A DNA stretch of 64,000 bases, taken from positions 81,899-145,898 of the forward strand of contig DAOUAM010000039.1 of the NCBI GenBank assembly GCA_034433305.1, written 5' to 3'. Below the pieces are notes generated by a model that searched no databases, was not told where the DNA came from, and saw only the letters and a list, made by a program, of their open reading frames with translations. Shown here piece after piece: positions 41,134 to 49,739 of the stretch. How positions within the stretch are numbered: the stretch's first letter is position 1; each line of letters opens with the position of its first letter. The DNA comes from DAOUAM01 sp034433305 (GTDB lineage Bacteria > Chloroflexota > Dehalococcoidia > Lucifugimonadales > DAOUAM01). The position numbers and the translations under genes are program-made.

Positions 41134-41925
41134 CTACACCTTGGAGTATGCTGGCGTGGCGACCTGGGTGCCGTCCGGTAGCTCTGAGACAGCAAAGTCG
41201 CCGAAAAGGAGCGGCGCCTCCTTTTGAAGCAGTTCCAGCACCTTGATGGCCAGTCTGCGTATCTCCCAGTCGGCATGAGGGGCGGCGCGCATCTCGATGA
41301 AGTGCCGCCAGGCGCGGACGTTGGCCGTCACGAATATCTTGGTCTCGGTGGCGTTGGGCAGCACAGACCTGGCGGCCTGCCGGATGGCCTTTCGCCGGTC
41401 TGTGCTGGAGGTGAACCACTCGGCGGGCACGCTCTTGTCCAGCGCCTCCACAAGCTGGCTGTAGCTGGCTGAGGCCATCTCAATGGCCTGCTGGAACACC
41501 TTCCTGGCCCCGTCGCTCTCCCGCTCCAGGGCGGGAGGCAGGACGAAGGCGGCGTTGGCCTCGTCCACGTAGCGCTGCGAGCGCTGGCTGTAGGCGAAGC
41601 CGGCCCGGTGCCGCACCAACTCGTGGGTCAGGCTGCGGGACACCCCGGTGAACACAAACCCGTAGTTGACGTGTTCAAAGACGCTACCATCCCTGGAGGA
41701 CAGCAGGTTGTTGATGAAGTCCGTAATGTCCTTGCGGCCCCTGCCGTAGCTCATGTAGCACAGCCGCGCGGAAATCTCCACGATGGCCGCCGACTCGTCC
41801 TTCCCGGCCCGAATGCTCTCGGGTATGCCAGGCAGGCCCTCGTCCTTCAGGAAGGCCGCCACCTGCTCCCAGTCCACTGACGGCCTGCTAACCAGATAGA
41901 CCCTCGGTCCAGCTATGTAGGCCAT
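41134..41925 (-). CDS. thyX: Flavin-dependent thymidylate synthase ThyX
   Basis: A 263-residue FAD enzyme that methylates dUMP using methylenetetrahydrofolate. The ThyX signature is in ELVRHRAGFAYSQRSQRYVDE, with one residue more between RHR and the Ser than the common RHRX7S. FEHVNYGFVFTGVSRSLTHE, SVLPNATETKIFVTANVRAWRHFIEMR and a C-terminal FGDF region complete the fold. The ATG at 41925 is selected by GGAGGTACGACT directly upstream. Convergent with the sulfite-oxidase-like gene. Confidence 0.95.
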   Translation of the reverse strand: MAYIAGPRVYLVSRPSVDWEQVAAFLKDEGLPGIPESIRAGKDESAAIVEISARLCYMSYGRGRKDITDFINNLLSSRDGSVFEHVNYGFVFTGVSRSLTHELVRHRAGFAYSQRSQRYVDEANAAFVLPPALERESDGARKVFQQAIEMASASYSQLVEALDKSVPAEWFTSSTDRRKAIRQAARSVLPNATETKIFVTANVRAWRHFIEMRAAPHADWEIRRLAIKVLELLQKEAPLLFGDFAVSELPDGTQVATPAYSKV

Positions 41926-42111
41926 AGTCGTACCTCCGGTACTCAGGGAGTACGCTAGCACTATTCCCGTCCCCGCGTCTTGGCGGTTCCTCGCCCGGAT
42001 TCTCTCAATTCCAGGGGATGAGGGAAGGGCTACCCGTCTCGTTGTGGGCCTGCGACCTACCTGGAGAGGTGCGCGGAAGGCCGTGAGCCGCGAAGCTGCT
42101 GGAGTGCCACA

Positions 42112-42142
42112 GGCGCCCTGAGGCCAAGCCCCTCAGGGCGCC
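42112..42142 (-). terminator. Hairpin after the pyruvate dehydrogenase operon
   Basis: A perfect 12 bp stem, GGCGCCCTGAGG with CCTCAGGGCGCC, and a 7-base loop, 29 bases past the E2 stop codon. No T-tract on the minus strand; the strength of the stem and its position argue for a terminator or mRNA 3' end. Confidence 0.6.
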
Positions 42143-42170
42143 CGTGGGAATGCACGTGACAGGCTGCGGC

Positions 42171-43421
42171 CTAGACCAGCAGGCCCAGCGGGTTCTCCAG
42201 CAGGCGCTTCACCTCGCCCACGAAGCGCGCGCCCTCGGCGCCGTCGCTGACGCGGTGGTCTGCCGAGAGGGTTATGCTCATCACCTGGGCGATGGCTATC
42301 TGGTCGTCCTGTACCACGGGCTTCCTGGTAACGGTGCCCACGGCCAGCATTGCCGTCTGGGGCGGCAGGATGATGGCCACGAAACTGGACACGTCGAACA
42401 TGCCCATGTTGCTCACTGAGAAGGTGCCGCCGGTGTACTCCTGGGGCCTGAGGCTGCCGTTCTTGGCCCGCTCGATGAGGTCCTTGCTGGCCCTGGCAAT
42501 CTCCGACAGGGACTTGCCGCCGCAGTCTATGATGGCCGGGACGATCAGCCCCTCCTCCTGGGCTATGGCAATGCCGATGTTGATCTGCTCGTTGAGCTGG
42601 ATGCTGTCCTCGGCCAGGTAGGCGTTGAACTTGGGGTACTTCTTGAGCGCCCCCACGCAGGCCTTGACCACCAGGTCGTTGACCGTGACGCGGACACCTT
42701 CCTGCTCCAGGGCCTGGTTTATCTGCTGGCGTAGCTCCATGGCCCGCGTCATGTCCACTTCGGCGGTCACGTAGTAGTGGGGAATCTCCCGCTTGCTCTT
42801 GACCGTGACCCTGGCGATCTGCTGGCGCATCTTGCTCAGCGGGACCCTGGCGCCGGGCTTCACGGCCTCAAGGGCTGGCGCTGGGGCCTCTTTGGGAGGC
42901 GCGGTGGGCCGCTGGGCGGCGGGCGGTGCCACGGCCGCGCGCTCGGCGAAGGCCAGCACGTCGTCCTTGGTGATGCGTCCACCCGGGCCTGTGCCCTTGA
43001 CCTGGCGCAGGTCAATGCCGCGCTCATCGGCCAGCCTGCGGGCCACGGGCGACGCCTTGACCTCGGCGACGGGCGCTGGCACGCCACCGTCACGCTGCGG
43101 CGTGGGTGGCGCCACGGCCTCGGCCGGCTCCGTCGCCGGCGGCGTCTCCTGCTTGGGCACGCCCCTGCTGGCTGCCGCTATGCCTTCTGCCACCTCCTCG
43201 CCTTCCGCGCCCAGAATGGCGATAGGCTGGCCCACGGGCACGGTCGTGCCTTCTGGCACCAGGATCCTCGCCAGCACGCCCGAGGCGTAGGACTCGAACT
43301 CAACGACAGCCTTGTCTGTCTCTATCTCAGCGATGACCTCGCCTGTCTTGACCTGGGAGCCTTCAGACTTCAGCCACCGTACCACGGTGCCCTGCTGCAT
43401 GTCGTAGCCCATCTGGGGCAT
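42171..43421 (-). CDS. pdhC: Pyruvate/2-oxoacid dehydrogenase E2, dihydrolipoyl acyltransferase
   Basis: A 416-residue core enzyme. One lipoyl domain (GTVVRWLKSEGSQVKTGEVI, lipoyl Lys in EIETDKAVVEFES), a Pro/Ala linker, the E1/E3-binding domain ASPVARRLADERGIDLRQVKGTGPGGRITKDDVLAF, a second linker, and the catalytic domain ending with SADHRVSDGAEGARFV. The ATG at 43421 gives MPQMGYDM, slightly short at the N-terminus. Six codons upstream in frame, a CTG at 43439 behind GGGGGTGT would add the family-like LAIELT. Last gene of the lpd-E1a-E1b-E2 operon. Acetyl versus branched-chain specificity is not certain. Confidence 0.92.
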   Translation of the reverse strand: MPQMGYDMQQGTVVRWLKSEGSQVKTGEVIAEIETDKAVVEFESYASGVLARILVPEGTTVPVGQPIAILGAEGEEVAEGIAAASRGVPKQETPPATEPAEAVAPPTPQRDGGVPAPVAEVKASPVARRLADERGIDLRQVKGTGPGGRITKDDVLAFAERAAVAPPAAQRPTAPPKEAPAPALEAVKPGARVPLSKMRQQIARVTVKSKREIPHYYVTAEVDMTRAMELRQQINQALEQEGVRVTVNDLVVKACVGALKKYPKFNAYLAEDSIQLNEQINIGIAIAQEEGLIVPAIIDCGGKSLSEIARASKDLIERAKNGSLRPQEYTGGTFSVSNMGMFDVSSFVAIILPPQTAMLAVGTVTRKPVVQDDQIAIAQVMSITLSADHRVSDGAEGARFVGEVKRLLENPLGLLV

Positions 43422-43474
43422 GGTAAGTTCGATAGCCAGAGTACACCCCCTAGGAGAAGGAATTGGGCATCTTT

Positions 43475-43500
43475 TGCTGGAAGGCCGTGGCCTTCCAGCA
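43475..43500 (-). repeat. 12 bp perfect palindrome between E1 beta and E2 genes
   Basis: TGCTGGAAGGCC, two bases, then the exact complement GGCCTTCCAGCA, starting eight bases past the E1 beta stop. The sequence after it on the minus strand is A-rich, not T-rich, so it is not an intrinsic terminator for the operon; mRNA processing or protection is more likely. Confidence 0.6.
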
Positions 43501-43508
43501 GGCCCGCA

Positions 43509-44486
43509 TCAGATACCAAAAGCCTTGGCTATGGTCTCTACTACCCGGTCGGGCGTCGGGATGGCCGCGGCCTCCAGCCTGCCGTTATAGGGCAGCGGCA
43601 CGTCGTAGGTGGCGACGCGGGCCACCGGGCCATCCAGGTAATCGAACGCTGCTTCCTGAATATTGCTGACGATCTCTCCAGCGAACCCGCCTGTCCTCCA
43701 TGCCTCCTCCACCACCACCGCGCGGCTGGTCTTTCTCACCGAGTTGACCACGGTATCCATGTCCAGGGGCCGGAGCGTCCTCAGGTCAATGACCTCGGCC
43801 TCCTTGCCCCTGGCGGCCAGCTTCTCCGCCGCCTGGAGGGCGACGTGGACCATGCGAGAGTAGGCGACGATAGTGATGTCGTCGCCCTGGCGCCGGACGG
43901 CGGCCTGTCCGAAGGGGACCTGGTACTTTTCCTCGGGCACCTCGCCCTTCAGGCCGTACAGCAGGGCGTGTTCGGCGAACAGGATAGGGTTGTCGTCCTT
44001 GCGGGCCGTCCGGAGGAGGCCCAGGGCATCATAGGGCGTGGCAGGCACCGCTACCTTGAGGCCCGGCACCGAGGCATACCAGTTCTCCAGGCTCTGGGAG
44101 TGGGTGGCCCCCAGTTGGCCGCCGCCGCCGGTGACGGTCCTGATAATGAGAGGCACCTTGACCTGGCCGTCGGACATGTAACGCACCTTAGCAGCGTGGT
44201 TGACGATCTGGTCCATGGCCAGCAGCGAGAAGTTGATGGTCATGATCTCCACGATGGGTCGCAGCCCTGCCATGGCCGCACCCACGGCGGAGCCTACTAT
44301 CACCGACTCGGCGATGGGGGCGTCCCTGACGCGCTCGGGGCCGAAGCGCTCCAGGAAGCCCTTGGTCACGGCATAGGAGCCACCGTAGGCCCCGATGTCC
44401 TCGCCTATGAGATAGACCCGCTCGTCCTCCTCCAGTGCTTCCCGCAGGCCCAGGGCGATGGCCTCTCTCATAATCATTTCAGGCAT
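43509..44486 (-). CDS. pdhB: Pyruvate/2-oxoacid dehydrogenase E1 component, beta subunit
   Basis: A 325-residue transketolase-like beta chain that pairs with E1 alpha to decarboxylate a 2-oxoacid with thiamine diphosphate. Seen: ALREALEEDERVYLIGEDIGAYGG, GPERVRDAPIAESVIVGSAVGAA, NHAAKVRYMSDGQVKVPLIIRT and the C-terminal EAWRTGGFAGEIVSNIQEAAF with ARVATYDVPLPYNGRLE. It lies 15 bases after the alpha gene. Confidence 0.94.
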   Translation of the reverse strand: MPEMIMREAIALGLREALEEDERVYLIGEDIGAYGGSYAVTKGFLERFGPERVRDAPIAESVIVGSAVGAAMAGLRPIVEIMTINFSLLAMDQIVNHAAKVRYMSDGQVKVPLIIRTVTGGGGQLGATHSQSLENWYASVPGLKVAVPATPYDALGLLRTARKDDNPILFAEHALLYGLKGEVPEEKYQVPFGQAAVRRQGDDITIVAYSRMVHVALQAAEKLAARGKEAEVIDLRTLRPLDMDTVVNSVRKTSRAVVVEEAWRTGGFAGEIVSNIQEAAFDYLDGPVARVATYDVPLPYNGRLEAAAIPTPDRVVETIAKAFGI

Positions 44487-44501
44487 GGCATACTCCCGGG
44501 T

Positions 44502-45476
44502 TCAGGCGTATACGTTCTCGAACATGCTCTCCAGGGGCGGGTCATCGCTCTGGAGGGCGAATTCCACCGCCTCCTGGACGACGGTGTCCACCTCCTGGTC
44601 AATGCGGGCGGTCTCCTCTTCGGTGATGAGCCCCTCGGCCATCATGCTGTCCTTGAATATGGAGATAGGGTCCCTGGACCTCCACTCGTCCACCTCGGCC
44701 CTGTCCCTGTAGGACATAGGGTCAGCCATGGAGTGGCCGCGGAACCTGTAGGTCATGGCCTCGATAAAGACAGGCCCGCCACCAGAGCGGACCCGGTTGA
44801 CCGCCTCGGTGGTGGTCTCATGGACCTCCATGATGTTCATGCCATCAATCTGGATGGCTGGTATCTTGTAGGCATCCGCCGAGAGGTAGATGTCCCGGCC
44901 CGCCGCATGGACTCTGTCCACGTGGGTGCCCATGCCATACAGGTTGTTCTCCAGGAAGAATATGACGGGCAGCTTCCAGAGAGAGGCCAGGTTCAGCGAC
45001 TCGTGGAACTCGCCCTGGTTAACGGCGCCGTCGCCAAAGAAGCACATGACGATGGAGTCCTCGCGCTTGTACTTGCAGGCGAAGGCCAGGCCCACGGCCA
45101 GGGGCAACTGCCCTCCCACGATGGCGTAGCCGCCCATGAAGCGCCTGGAGACATCGAAAAGGTGCATGGAGCCACCCTTGCCACGGCTGCTGCCAGTGAC
45201 CTTGCCGCAAAGCTCCGCCATGATAACCCTGGGGTCCATCCCCTTGGCCAGCGCATGCCCGTGGTCGCGGTAATGGGTCACCACGTAGTCGTCCTGTCGC
45301 AGCGCGGATATGGCACCCACGGCCACGGCCTCCTCGCCTATGTACAGGTGCAGGAAGCCGCGTATCTTGCCCTGCATATACAGTCGGCCGCTCTGCTCCT
45401 CGAACCGACGTATGAGGAGCATTTGCCTGTAGAAGTCGGCTACCTGCTTCTTTTCCAGGTTTATGGCTACTTTCAT
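44502..45476 (-). CDS. pdhA: Pyruvate/2-oxoacid dehydrogenase E1 component, alpha subunit
   Basis: A 324-residue thiamine-diphosphate-binding chain. Signatures: FYRQMLLIRRFEEQSGRLY, VVTHYRDHGHALAKGMDP, GKGGSMHLFD, and the TPP motif FFGDGAVNQGEFHESLNLA. The phosphorylation-loop region YRFRGHSMADPMSYRDRAEVDEW is present. The gap of 115 bases after lpd contains a 13 bp stem-loop, so lpd and the other genes may be expressed at different levels. Confidence 0.95.
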   Translation of the reverse strand: MKVAINLEKKQVADFYRQMLLIRRFEEQSGRLYMQGKIRGFLHLYIGEEAVAVGAISALRQDDYVVTHYRDHGHALAKGMDPRVIMAELCGKVTGSSRGKGGSMHLFDVSRRFMGGYAIVGGQLPLAVGLAFACKYKREDSIVMCFFGDGAVNQGEFHESLNLASLWKLPVIFFLENNLYGMGTHVDRVHAAGRDIYLSADAYKIPAIQIDGMNIMEVHETTTEAVNRVRSGGGPVFIEAMTYRFRGHSMADPMSYRDRAEVDEWRSRDPISIFKDSMMAEGLITEEETARIDQEVDTVVQEAVEFALQSDDPPLESMFENVYA

Positions 45477-45545
45477 AGCTTACCTCGTGCCTCTCTCGTC
45501 CTGCGCTGGGGCCGTGGGACTGGCAGGGCCTCTCCTGGCCGGCCT

Positions 45546-45582
45546 GCGGGCGCCCCGGGCAGGTTGACGCCGGGGCGCCCGC
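45546..45582 (-). terminator. GC-rich hairpin between lpd and E1 alpha
   Basis: A perfect 13 bp stem (GCGGGCGCCCCGG with CCGGGGCGCCCGC) and an 11-base loop, 9 bases past the lpd stop. No T-tract. It may attenuate read-through from lpd into pdhA or stabilise the lpd message. Confidence 0.5.
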
Positions 45583-45591
45583 TCGTGAGGC

Positions 45592-46971
45592 CTAGATGTG
45601 TATGGCCTGGCCCTCTGCCGCCAGTGCCGCTTCTTTCACCATCTCAGATATGGTCGGATGCGGATGCACCAGCCATCCCAGCTCGGTGGTGGTGCCTTCC
45701 AGCAATCGGGCCAGGGAGACCTCGCCCAGAAGCTCGGTGACTTCTGCGCCTATCATGTGTGCGCCCAGGACCTCGCCTACCTCCGAGTCCACCACCAGCT
45801 TGATCATGCCTTCGGTCTCGGCCAGGGCCAGGGCCTTGCCGCTGGCGGTGAAGGGGAACTTGCCTACCTTGATGGAGTAGCCCTGCTCTCTCGCCTGGGC
45901 CTCGGTCAGCCCGAAGCTGGCTACCTGGGGATTGCAGTAGATGGCCCTGGGCATCAGGCTGTAGTCCAGTTGGGGCGGGTTGAGGCCGGCTATCGTCTCC
46001 ACAGCCGTCACCCCCTGGGCAGAGGCCACGTGGGCCAGCAGCAGCTTGCCGGTGACGTCGCCTATGGCGTAGATGCCCGGCACGCTGGTCTGCATCTTCT
46101 CGTCAATGGTCACGAAGCTGCGCTGCGTGGCGACGCCGGCGTTCTCCAGGCCGATGCCGTCGGTATTGCCCTGGACGCCCACTGCCACCAGCACCTTGTC
46201 GCACTCTATGACCGTCTCGCCGCTGCCGCCGGAGATGGCGACCCTGGCGGCGTGGTCGGCCACCGAGACGCTGGTGACCTGGGCGCCGGCCATGGTCTTG
46301 ATGCCCTGTCTGTCAAAGGCGCGCTGGAGCTGCCGGCTTATGTCCTCGTCCTCGTTGGGCACCAGGCGGGGCAGTAGCTCCACGATGGTGACCTCGGCGC
46401 CGTAGGAGCGGTACACGTAAGCGAACTCGGCGCCTGTGGCGCCACCGCCGACGATGACGACCCGAGAGGGCACCTCCCGGAGTGCCAGGGCGTCCCTGCT
46501 GGTGATGATTACCTCGTGGTCTATGGCCAGGGCCGGCAGTTGCCGCTGCCTGGCGCCGGTGGCGATGATGACATTCCTTGCCGTCAGCGTCTGGCCGCCC
46601 TGGACCTGGATGGTGTTGCGGTCCCTCAGGGCGCCTGTGCCTTTGATGACCTCGACCTTGTTCTTCTTGAGCAGACTATGGACGCCGCTGGTCAGCCGCT
46701 TCACCACCTGTCGGCTGCGGTCAACGGCCTTGCCGAAATCATATTGCAGGTTGTCGAAGCTGATGCCGAAGTCAGCAGCGTGCTTCACCAGGCTGAGGAC
46801 CTCGGCGTTGCGTATCAGGGCCTTGCTGGGGATACAGCCCCAGTTGAGGCAGATGCCTCCCACTTCGTCCCGCTCCACCAGAGCGGTCTTCATGCCAAGC
46901 TGGCCGGCCCGTATAGCGGCCACGTACCCGCCAGGTCCAGCTCCCAGGACTACCAGGTCAAAGTCTGCCAA
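45592..46971 (-). CDS. lpdA: Dihydrolipoyl dehydrogenase (E3)
   Basis: A 459-residue FAD disulfide oxidoreductase that reoxidises dihydrolipoamide. FAD site LVVLGAGPGGYVAAIRAGQLG, redox disulfide GGICLNWGCIPSKAL, NAD site RVVIVGGGATGAEFAY, GIYAIGDVTG, and the active-site His-Glu of GWLVHPHPTISEMV. The start is TTG at 46971 with GAGGTG six bases upstream. Being first in the operon is unusual, as lpd is often last; the four genes form a complete 2-oxoacid dehydrogenase set. Confidence 0.96.
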   Translation of the reverse strand: MADFDLVVLGAGPGGYVAAIRAGQLGMKTALVERDEVGGICLNWGCIPSKALIRNAEVLSLVKHAADFGISFDNLQYDFGKAVDRSRQVVKRLTSGVHSLLKKNKVEVIKGTGALRDRNTIQVQGGQTLTARNVIIATGARQRQLPALAIDHEVIITSRDALALREVPSRVVIVGGGATGAEFAYVYRSYGAEVTIVELLPRLVPNEDEDISRQLQRAFDRQGIKTMAGAQVTSVSVADHAARVAISGGSGETVIECDKVLVAVGVQGNTDGIGLENAGVATQRSFVTIDEKMQTSVPGIYAIGDVTGKLLLAHVASAQGVTAVETIAGLNPPQLDYSLMPRAIYCNPQVASFGLTEAQAREQGYSIKVGKFPFTASGKALALAETEGMIKLVVDSEVGEVLGAHMIGAEVTELLGEVSLARLLEGTTTELGWLVHPHPTISEMVKEAALAAEGQAIHI

Positions 46972-47108
46972 TGGTACACCTCAAAAAAGACACGCCGCGG
47001 ACGGTCTGCTACGAACCTATTTTACACTATAGCCTCGATAGCCATAAAGCTAAGCCGTCCCCAGCGCCGCCTTTCGGTTTTCATGCGTCGGCGATGGGCC
47101 TGCGCTGT

Positions 47109-47513
47109 TCAGGGCCGGCATGGCCTGAAGCTGTAGCGCAGGTCGCCGCCATGCTCGTGGAAGGCCACCTCCACGGGCATGCTCACCTTCAGAAGGCCCG
47201 CGTCGACGCCGAAGTCGCTGAGTTCGGCCATGACGCGCGGGCCTTCCTCCAACTCCACAACGGCTATGACCTCTGGTGGACTTCCCGGAGCAGCCTGGCC
47301 GTGCCCGTGGGCGATGACGTAGCTGTACAGGCTACCCCTGCCGCTGGCCTCCGACCACTGGACGTCCGTTGACTGGCAGGCTGGACATCGCCCAACGGGG
47401 GAAAAGCACAGCCTGGCGCAGGCGCGGCAGAGGCACAGCATGAGGACACCGCGCCGGCAGCCTTCCCAGAAGGGCCGGGACTCCTGCGTGCGACGGGGCA
47501 TAGGGACTGTCAT
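47109..47513 (-). CDS. DUF35 / OB-fold protein with zinc ribbon
   Basis: A 134-residue protein of the ChsH2/DUF35 type that partners thiolases or acyl-CoA hydratases. The N-terminal helix SRPFWEGCRRG precedes a rubredoxin-like zinc ribbon (CRACARLCF and CPAC), then the OB fold (GRGSLYSYVIAHGHGQAAPG..PPEVIAVVELEEGPRVMAEL). The ATG at 47513 is preferred to one 13 codons earlier because it matches the family's short N-terminus. No thiolase gene is next to it in the window, so its partner is elsewhere. Confidence 0.85.
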   Translation of the reverse strand: MTVPMPRRTQESRPFWEGCRRGVLMLCLCRACARLCFSPVGRCPACQSTDVQWSEASGRGSLYSYVIAHGHGQAAPGSPPEVIAVVELEEGPRVMAELSDFGVDAGLLKVSMPVEVAFHEHGGDLRYSFRPCRP

Positions 47514-47689
47514 ACATGCGTAGCTCCAGAAAAGTGGGCCAGGAAAAGCCACTGGGGCAGTCTATCCAGTAGCAAGGCGCTTCGTCAAGATGGCTGGAGC
47601 GGCTTGCATCCGGCCTCGCCTTGCCATACCATGCCTGAAGAGACGTGGACGGCACCGTTACCTTGCGCGGTAGCAGGAGGTAGCAGCAC

Positions 47690-48805
47690 GTGACAGCTAA
47701 AGGCGCTGAGGTAATCATAGCAGGCGGCGGCATAGTGGGTATCGCCACGGCCTACTTTCTGGGCAGGGCAGGAGTGAGGGCCACCGTGGTGGAGCGCGAC
47801 TCCGTGGGGAGCCACGCCTCAGGCTTTGCCTATGGCGGGCTGAGCCCGCTATCGGGGGCCGGCATCCCTGGCCCGGTGTACCCGCTGGCCATGGAAGGGA
47901 TGCGGCTGCACCGGGAGCTGGCGCAGACGCTGCCCCAGGAGACGGGAGTGAACACCGAGTTCAGGCCCAGGCCGTCCCTGTCCCTGGCGTTCACCAAGGA
48001 GGAGGCCCAGCGCGCCCGCGCCGACATGGCCTGGCAGCAGCGGCAGCCCGGCTTCAAGGTGGAGTGGCTGGACCCTCCGGGCGTGCGCTCAGTGGATGCG
48101 CGCATCTCGCACCAGGCGCTGGGTGGGGTGTACGTGGAAGGCGGCGCGGACGTGGAGCCTTACCGTCTGGTGCTGGCGCTGGCCCAGGCCGCTGAGAAGC
48201 TGGGCGCCACCATCCGGCATGGGCGGGTCACGGGGCTCAGACGTCAGGGAGGCCGTGTGTGCGCCGTGGTCCTGGAGAGCGGTGAGGTACCCTGCGAGCA
48301 GGTGGTGCTGTGCATGGGGCCGTGGAGTGGCGAGGCTTCCTCCTGGCTGGGCATCAAAGTGAGCGTCAGGCCCCTGAGGGGCCAGATACTGCGGCTGCGA
48401 GCGCCTGGCCCACCGCTGGAGTGTTCGGTGGGCTGGGCCGGCAACTACGCCACCACCAAGCCCGATGGCCTCCTGTGGACTGGCACCACCGAGGAGGAAG
48501 CGGGCTTCCAGGAGACGCCCACCAGCCAGGCCAGGGACAGCATCATGGCCTCGCTGCTCAGGATGTTGCCGTCGCTGGGGGACGCGCAGCTTGTCCAGCA
48601 CACAGCGTGCCTGCGTCCGCTGTCCTCAGACGGGCTGCCAGTCCTGGGCCGTGTGCCTGGCTGGGAGGGCGTTTGCCTGGCCACCGGCGCCGGGCGTAAG
48701 GGCATCCTGCTGGGGCCGGCCATGGCGCGCGCCGTAGCAGACCTGCTGACTACCGGCCAGACCGGGATCCCCGTTCAGGCGTTCAGCCCAGACAGGTGGA
48801 GCTAG
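47690..48805 (+). CDS. FAD-dependent amine/amino-acid oxidoreductase (glycine oxidase/DadA-like)
   Basis: A 371-residue DAO-family flavoenzyme. FAD motif at the N-terminus (EVIIAGGGIVGIATAYFLGRAGV), VVERDSVGSHASGFAYGGLSP, the central substrate-domain start LRGQILRLRAPGPP, and C-terminal RPLSSDGLPVLGRVPGWEGVCLATGAGRKGILLGPAMA, all typical of glycine/sarcosine oxidases. AGGAGG eight bases upstream of GTG fixes the start. Probably cytoplasmic; which amine or amino acid is oxidised is unknown. Confidence 0.88.
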   Translation: MTAKGAEVIIAGGGIVGIATAYFLGRAGVRATVVERDSVGSHASGFAYGGLSPLSGAGIPGPVYPLAMEGMRLHRELAQTLPQETGVNTEFRPRPSLSLAFTKEEAQRARADMAWQQRQPGFKVEWLDPPGVRSVDARISHQALGGVYVEGGADVEPYRLVLALAQAAEKLGATIRHGRVTGLRRQGGRVCAVVLESGEVPCEQVVLCMGPWSGEASSWLGIKVSVRPLRGQILRLRAPGPPLECSVGWAGNYATTKPDGLLWTGTTEEEAGFQETPTSQARDSIMASLLRMLPSLGDAQLVQHTACLRPLSSDGLPVLGRVPGWEGVCLATGAGRKGILLGPAMARAVADLLTTGQTGIPVQAFSPDRWS

Positions 48806-48984
48806 GGCAGCGGACCTCACCTCTGGCGTTTAGTCGCATTGCGTCGGCCTATCTATGGCTCCCTCTCCGATCCTTGGGCAAGCTCAGGACAGGATTCGGA
48901 GGGACCACGCTGCTCATTAGTACACCCAACCGCCGACTCCCTAAACATACAAGGGAGAGCGGGGGTGAGGTCCGCGCCCCTTGC
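48801..48984. repeat. 184 bp element with 21 bp imperfect inverted ends between convergent genes
   Basis: The left end (48801-48821) and right end (48964-48984) are complementary at 18 of 21 positions, including a perfect 12 bp core GCGGACCTCACC / GGTGAGGTCCGC. Inside, TCCCTCTCCGATCCT and AGGATTCGGAGGGA form a second nested pairing around a CTCAGGACAGG-type repeat. The stop codons of both flanking genes lie in or at the edge of the ends. It may be a short MITE-like insertion or a bidirectional terminator. Confidence 0.6.
48871..48895 (-). repeat. CCTGTCCTGAGCTTG-type short repeat, copy 1
   Basis: Minus-strand CCTGTCCTGAGCTTGCCCAA followed by GGA. It matches 18 of 23 bases with 62814-62836. 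The motif belongs to the CCTGAGCTTGTCGAAGG type of short repeat scattered in many bacterial genomes. Confidence 0.5.
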
Positions 48985-49601
48985 TACTGCAGCGGCGAGA
49001 AGGACGCGGGCAGGAGTATCTTGTTCTCCTGCTTCACGGGGGCCACGCCTCCCGGCGGGGGCCAGATACCCCTGGCCTGGGCCTCTTGCCTGACGCGGGC
49101 GCGCTCCTCCAGGCTCCGGTACGCCCAGATGTGGACCCACTTGTTAAGGCCGCCGATGTCCGAGTACCAGGCGCCCACCAGCGGCGAGAGCTTTTCCCGC
49201 TCGGCGATGCGCTGGCTCCAGGCCTCGATGACCCTGGGGATAGCGCCGGGCGCGTAGGTGTAGGTGCGCATCTCGTAGATGGGGCCTATCTTGCGCTCGT
49301 CGCCCAGGGGCCGCATGAAGGGCGCGGGCATGAAGACGTCTGACTGCATGTTGACGATGAACTCGTTAGCCTCTGGCGGCCAGACCTTGTCCTCGGCGAC
49401 CTTGGCCCTTACTTCGGCCCGCTGGTTCAGGTCGTCGTAGAGCCATACGTGTACCACCTGGTTGAGGGGGCCGATCTCGGTGTGCCAGAAGGCCCCCAGC
49501 TTGGAGTACTTGAGCCGCAGCGGGACCCTCTCAGCCATGCGCTTCTCATACTCCGCCAGGCTCCGGGGCTTGAGGTCGTAGGTACGGAATTCGTAGATCA
49601 T
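48984..49601 (-). CDS. NIPSNAP family protein
   Basis: A 205-residue protein with two tandem NIPSNAP (ferredoxin-like alpha/beta barrel) domains: IYEFRTYDLKPRSLAEYEKRMAE, FWHTEIGPLNQVVHVWLYDDLNQR in the first, and IYEMRTYTYAPGAIPRVIEAW, WYSDIGGLNKWVHIWAYRSLEERA in the second. Family members bind or process small molecules, but no reaction is established. GGAGGAGG upstream of the ATG. Often beside catabolic genes; here convergent with the flavoenzyme and divergent from the DUF885 gene. Confidence 0.92.
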   Translation of the reverse strand: MIYEFRTYDLKPRSLAEYEKRMAERVPLRLKYSKLGAFWHTEIGPLNQVVHVWLYDDLNQRAEVRAKVAEDKVWPPEANEFIVNMQSDVFMPAPFMRPLGDERKIGPIYEMRTYTYAPGAIPRVIEAWSQRIAEREKLSPLVGAWYSDIGGLNKWVHIWAYRSLEERARVRQEAQARGIWPPPGGVAPVKQENKILLPASFSPLQ

Positions 49602-49739
49602 TTAGCCTCCTCCTGTCAGTATACCGGAGTGCGCCACTCAGTATATCGCGAGCCCTTGCCGCGCACAATGTCTGTGAACCCTGTAGCCCGGCGCCAGGAT
49701 GCGATAGACTGTGGAGCAGACTCTTTGGAGGAGTGGCCC

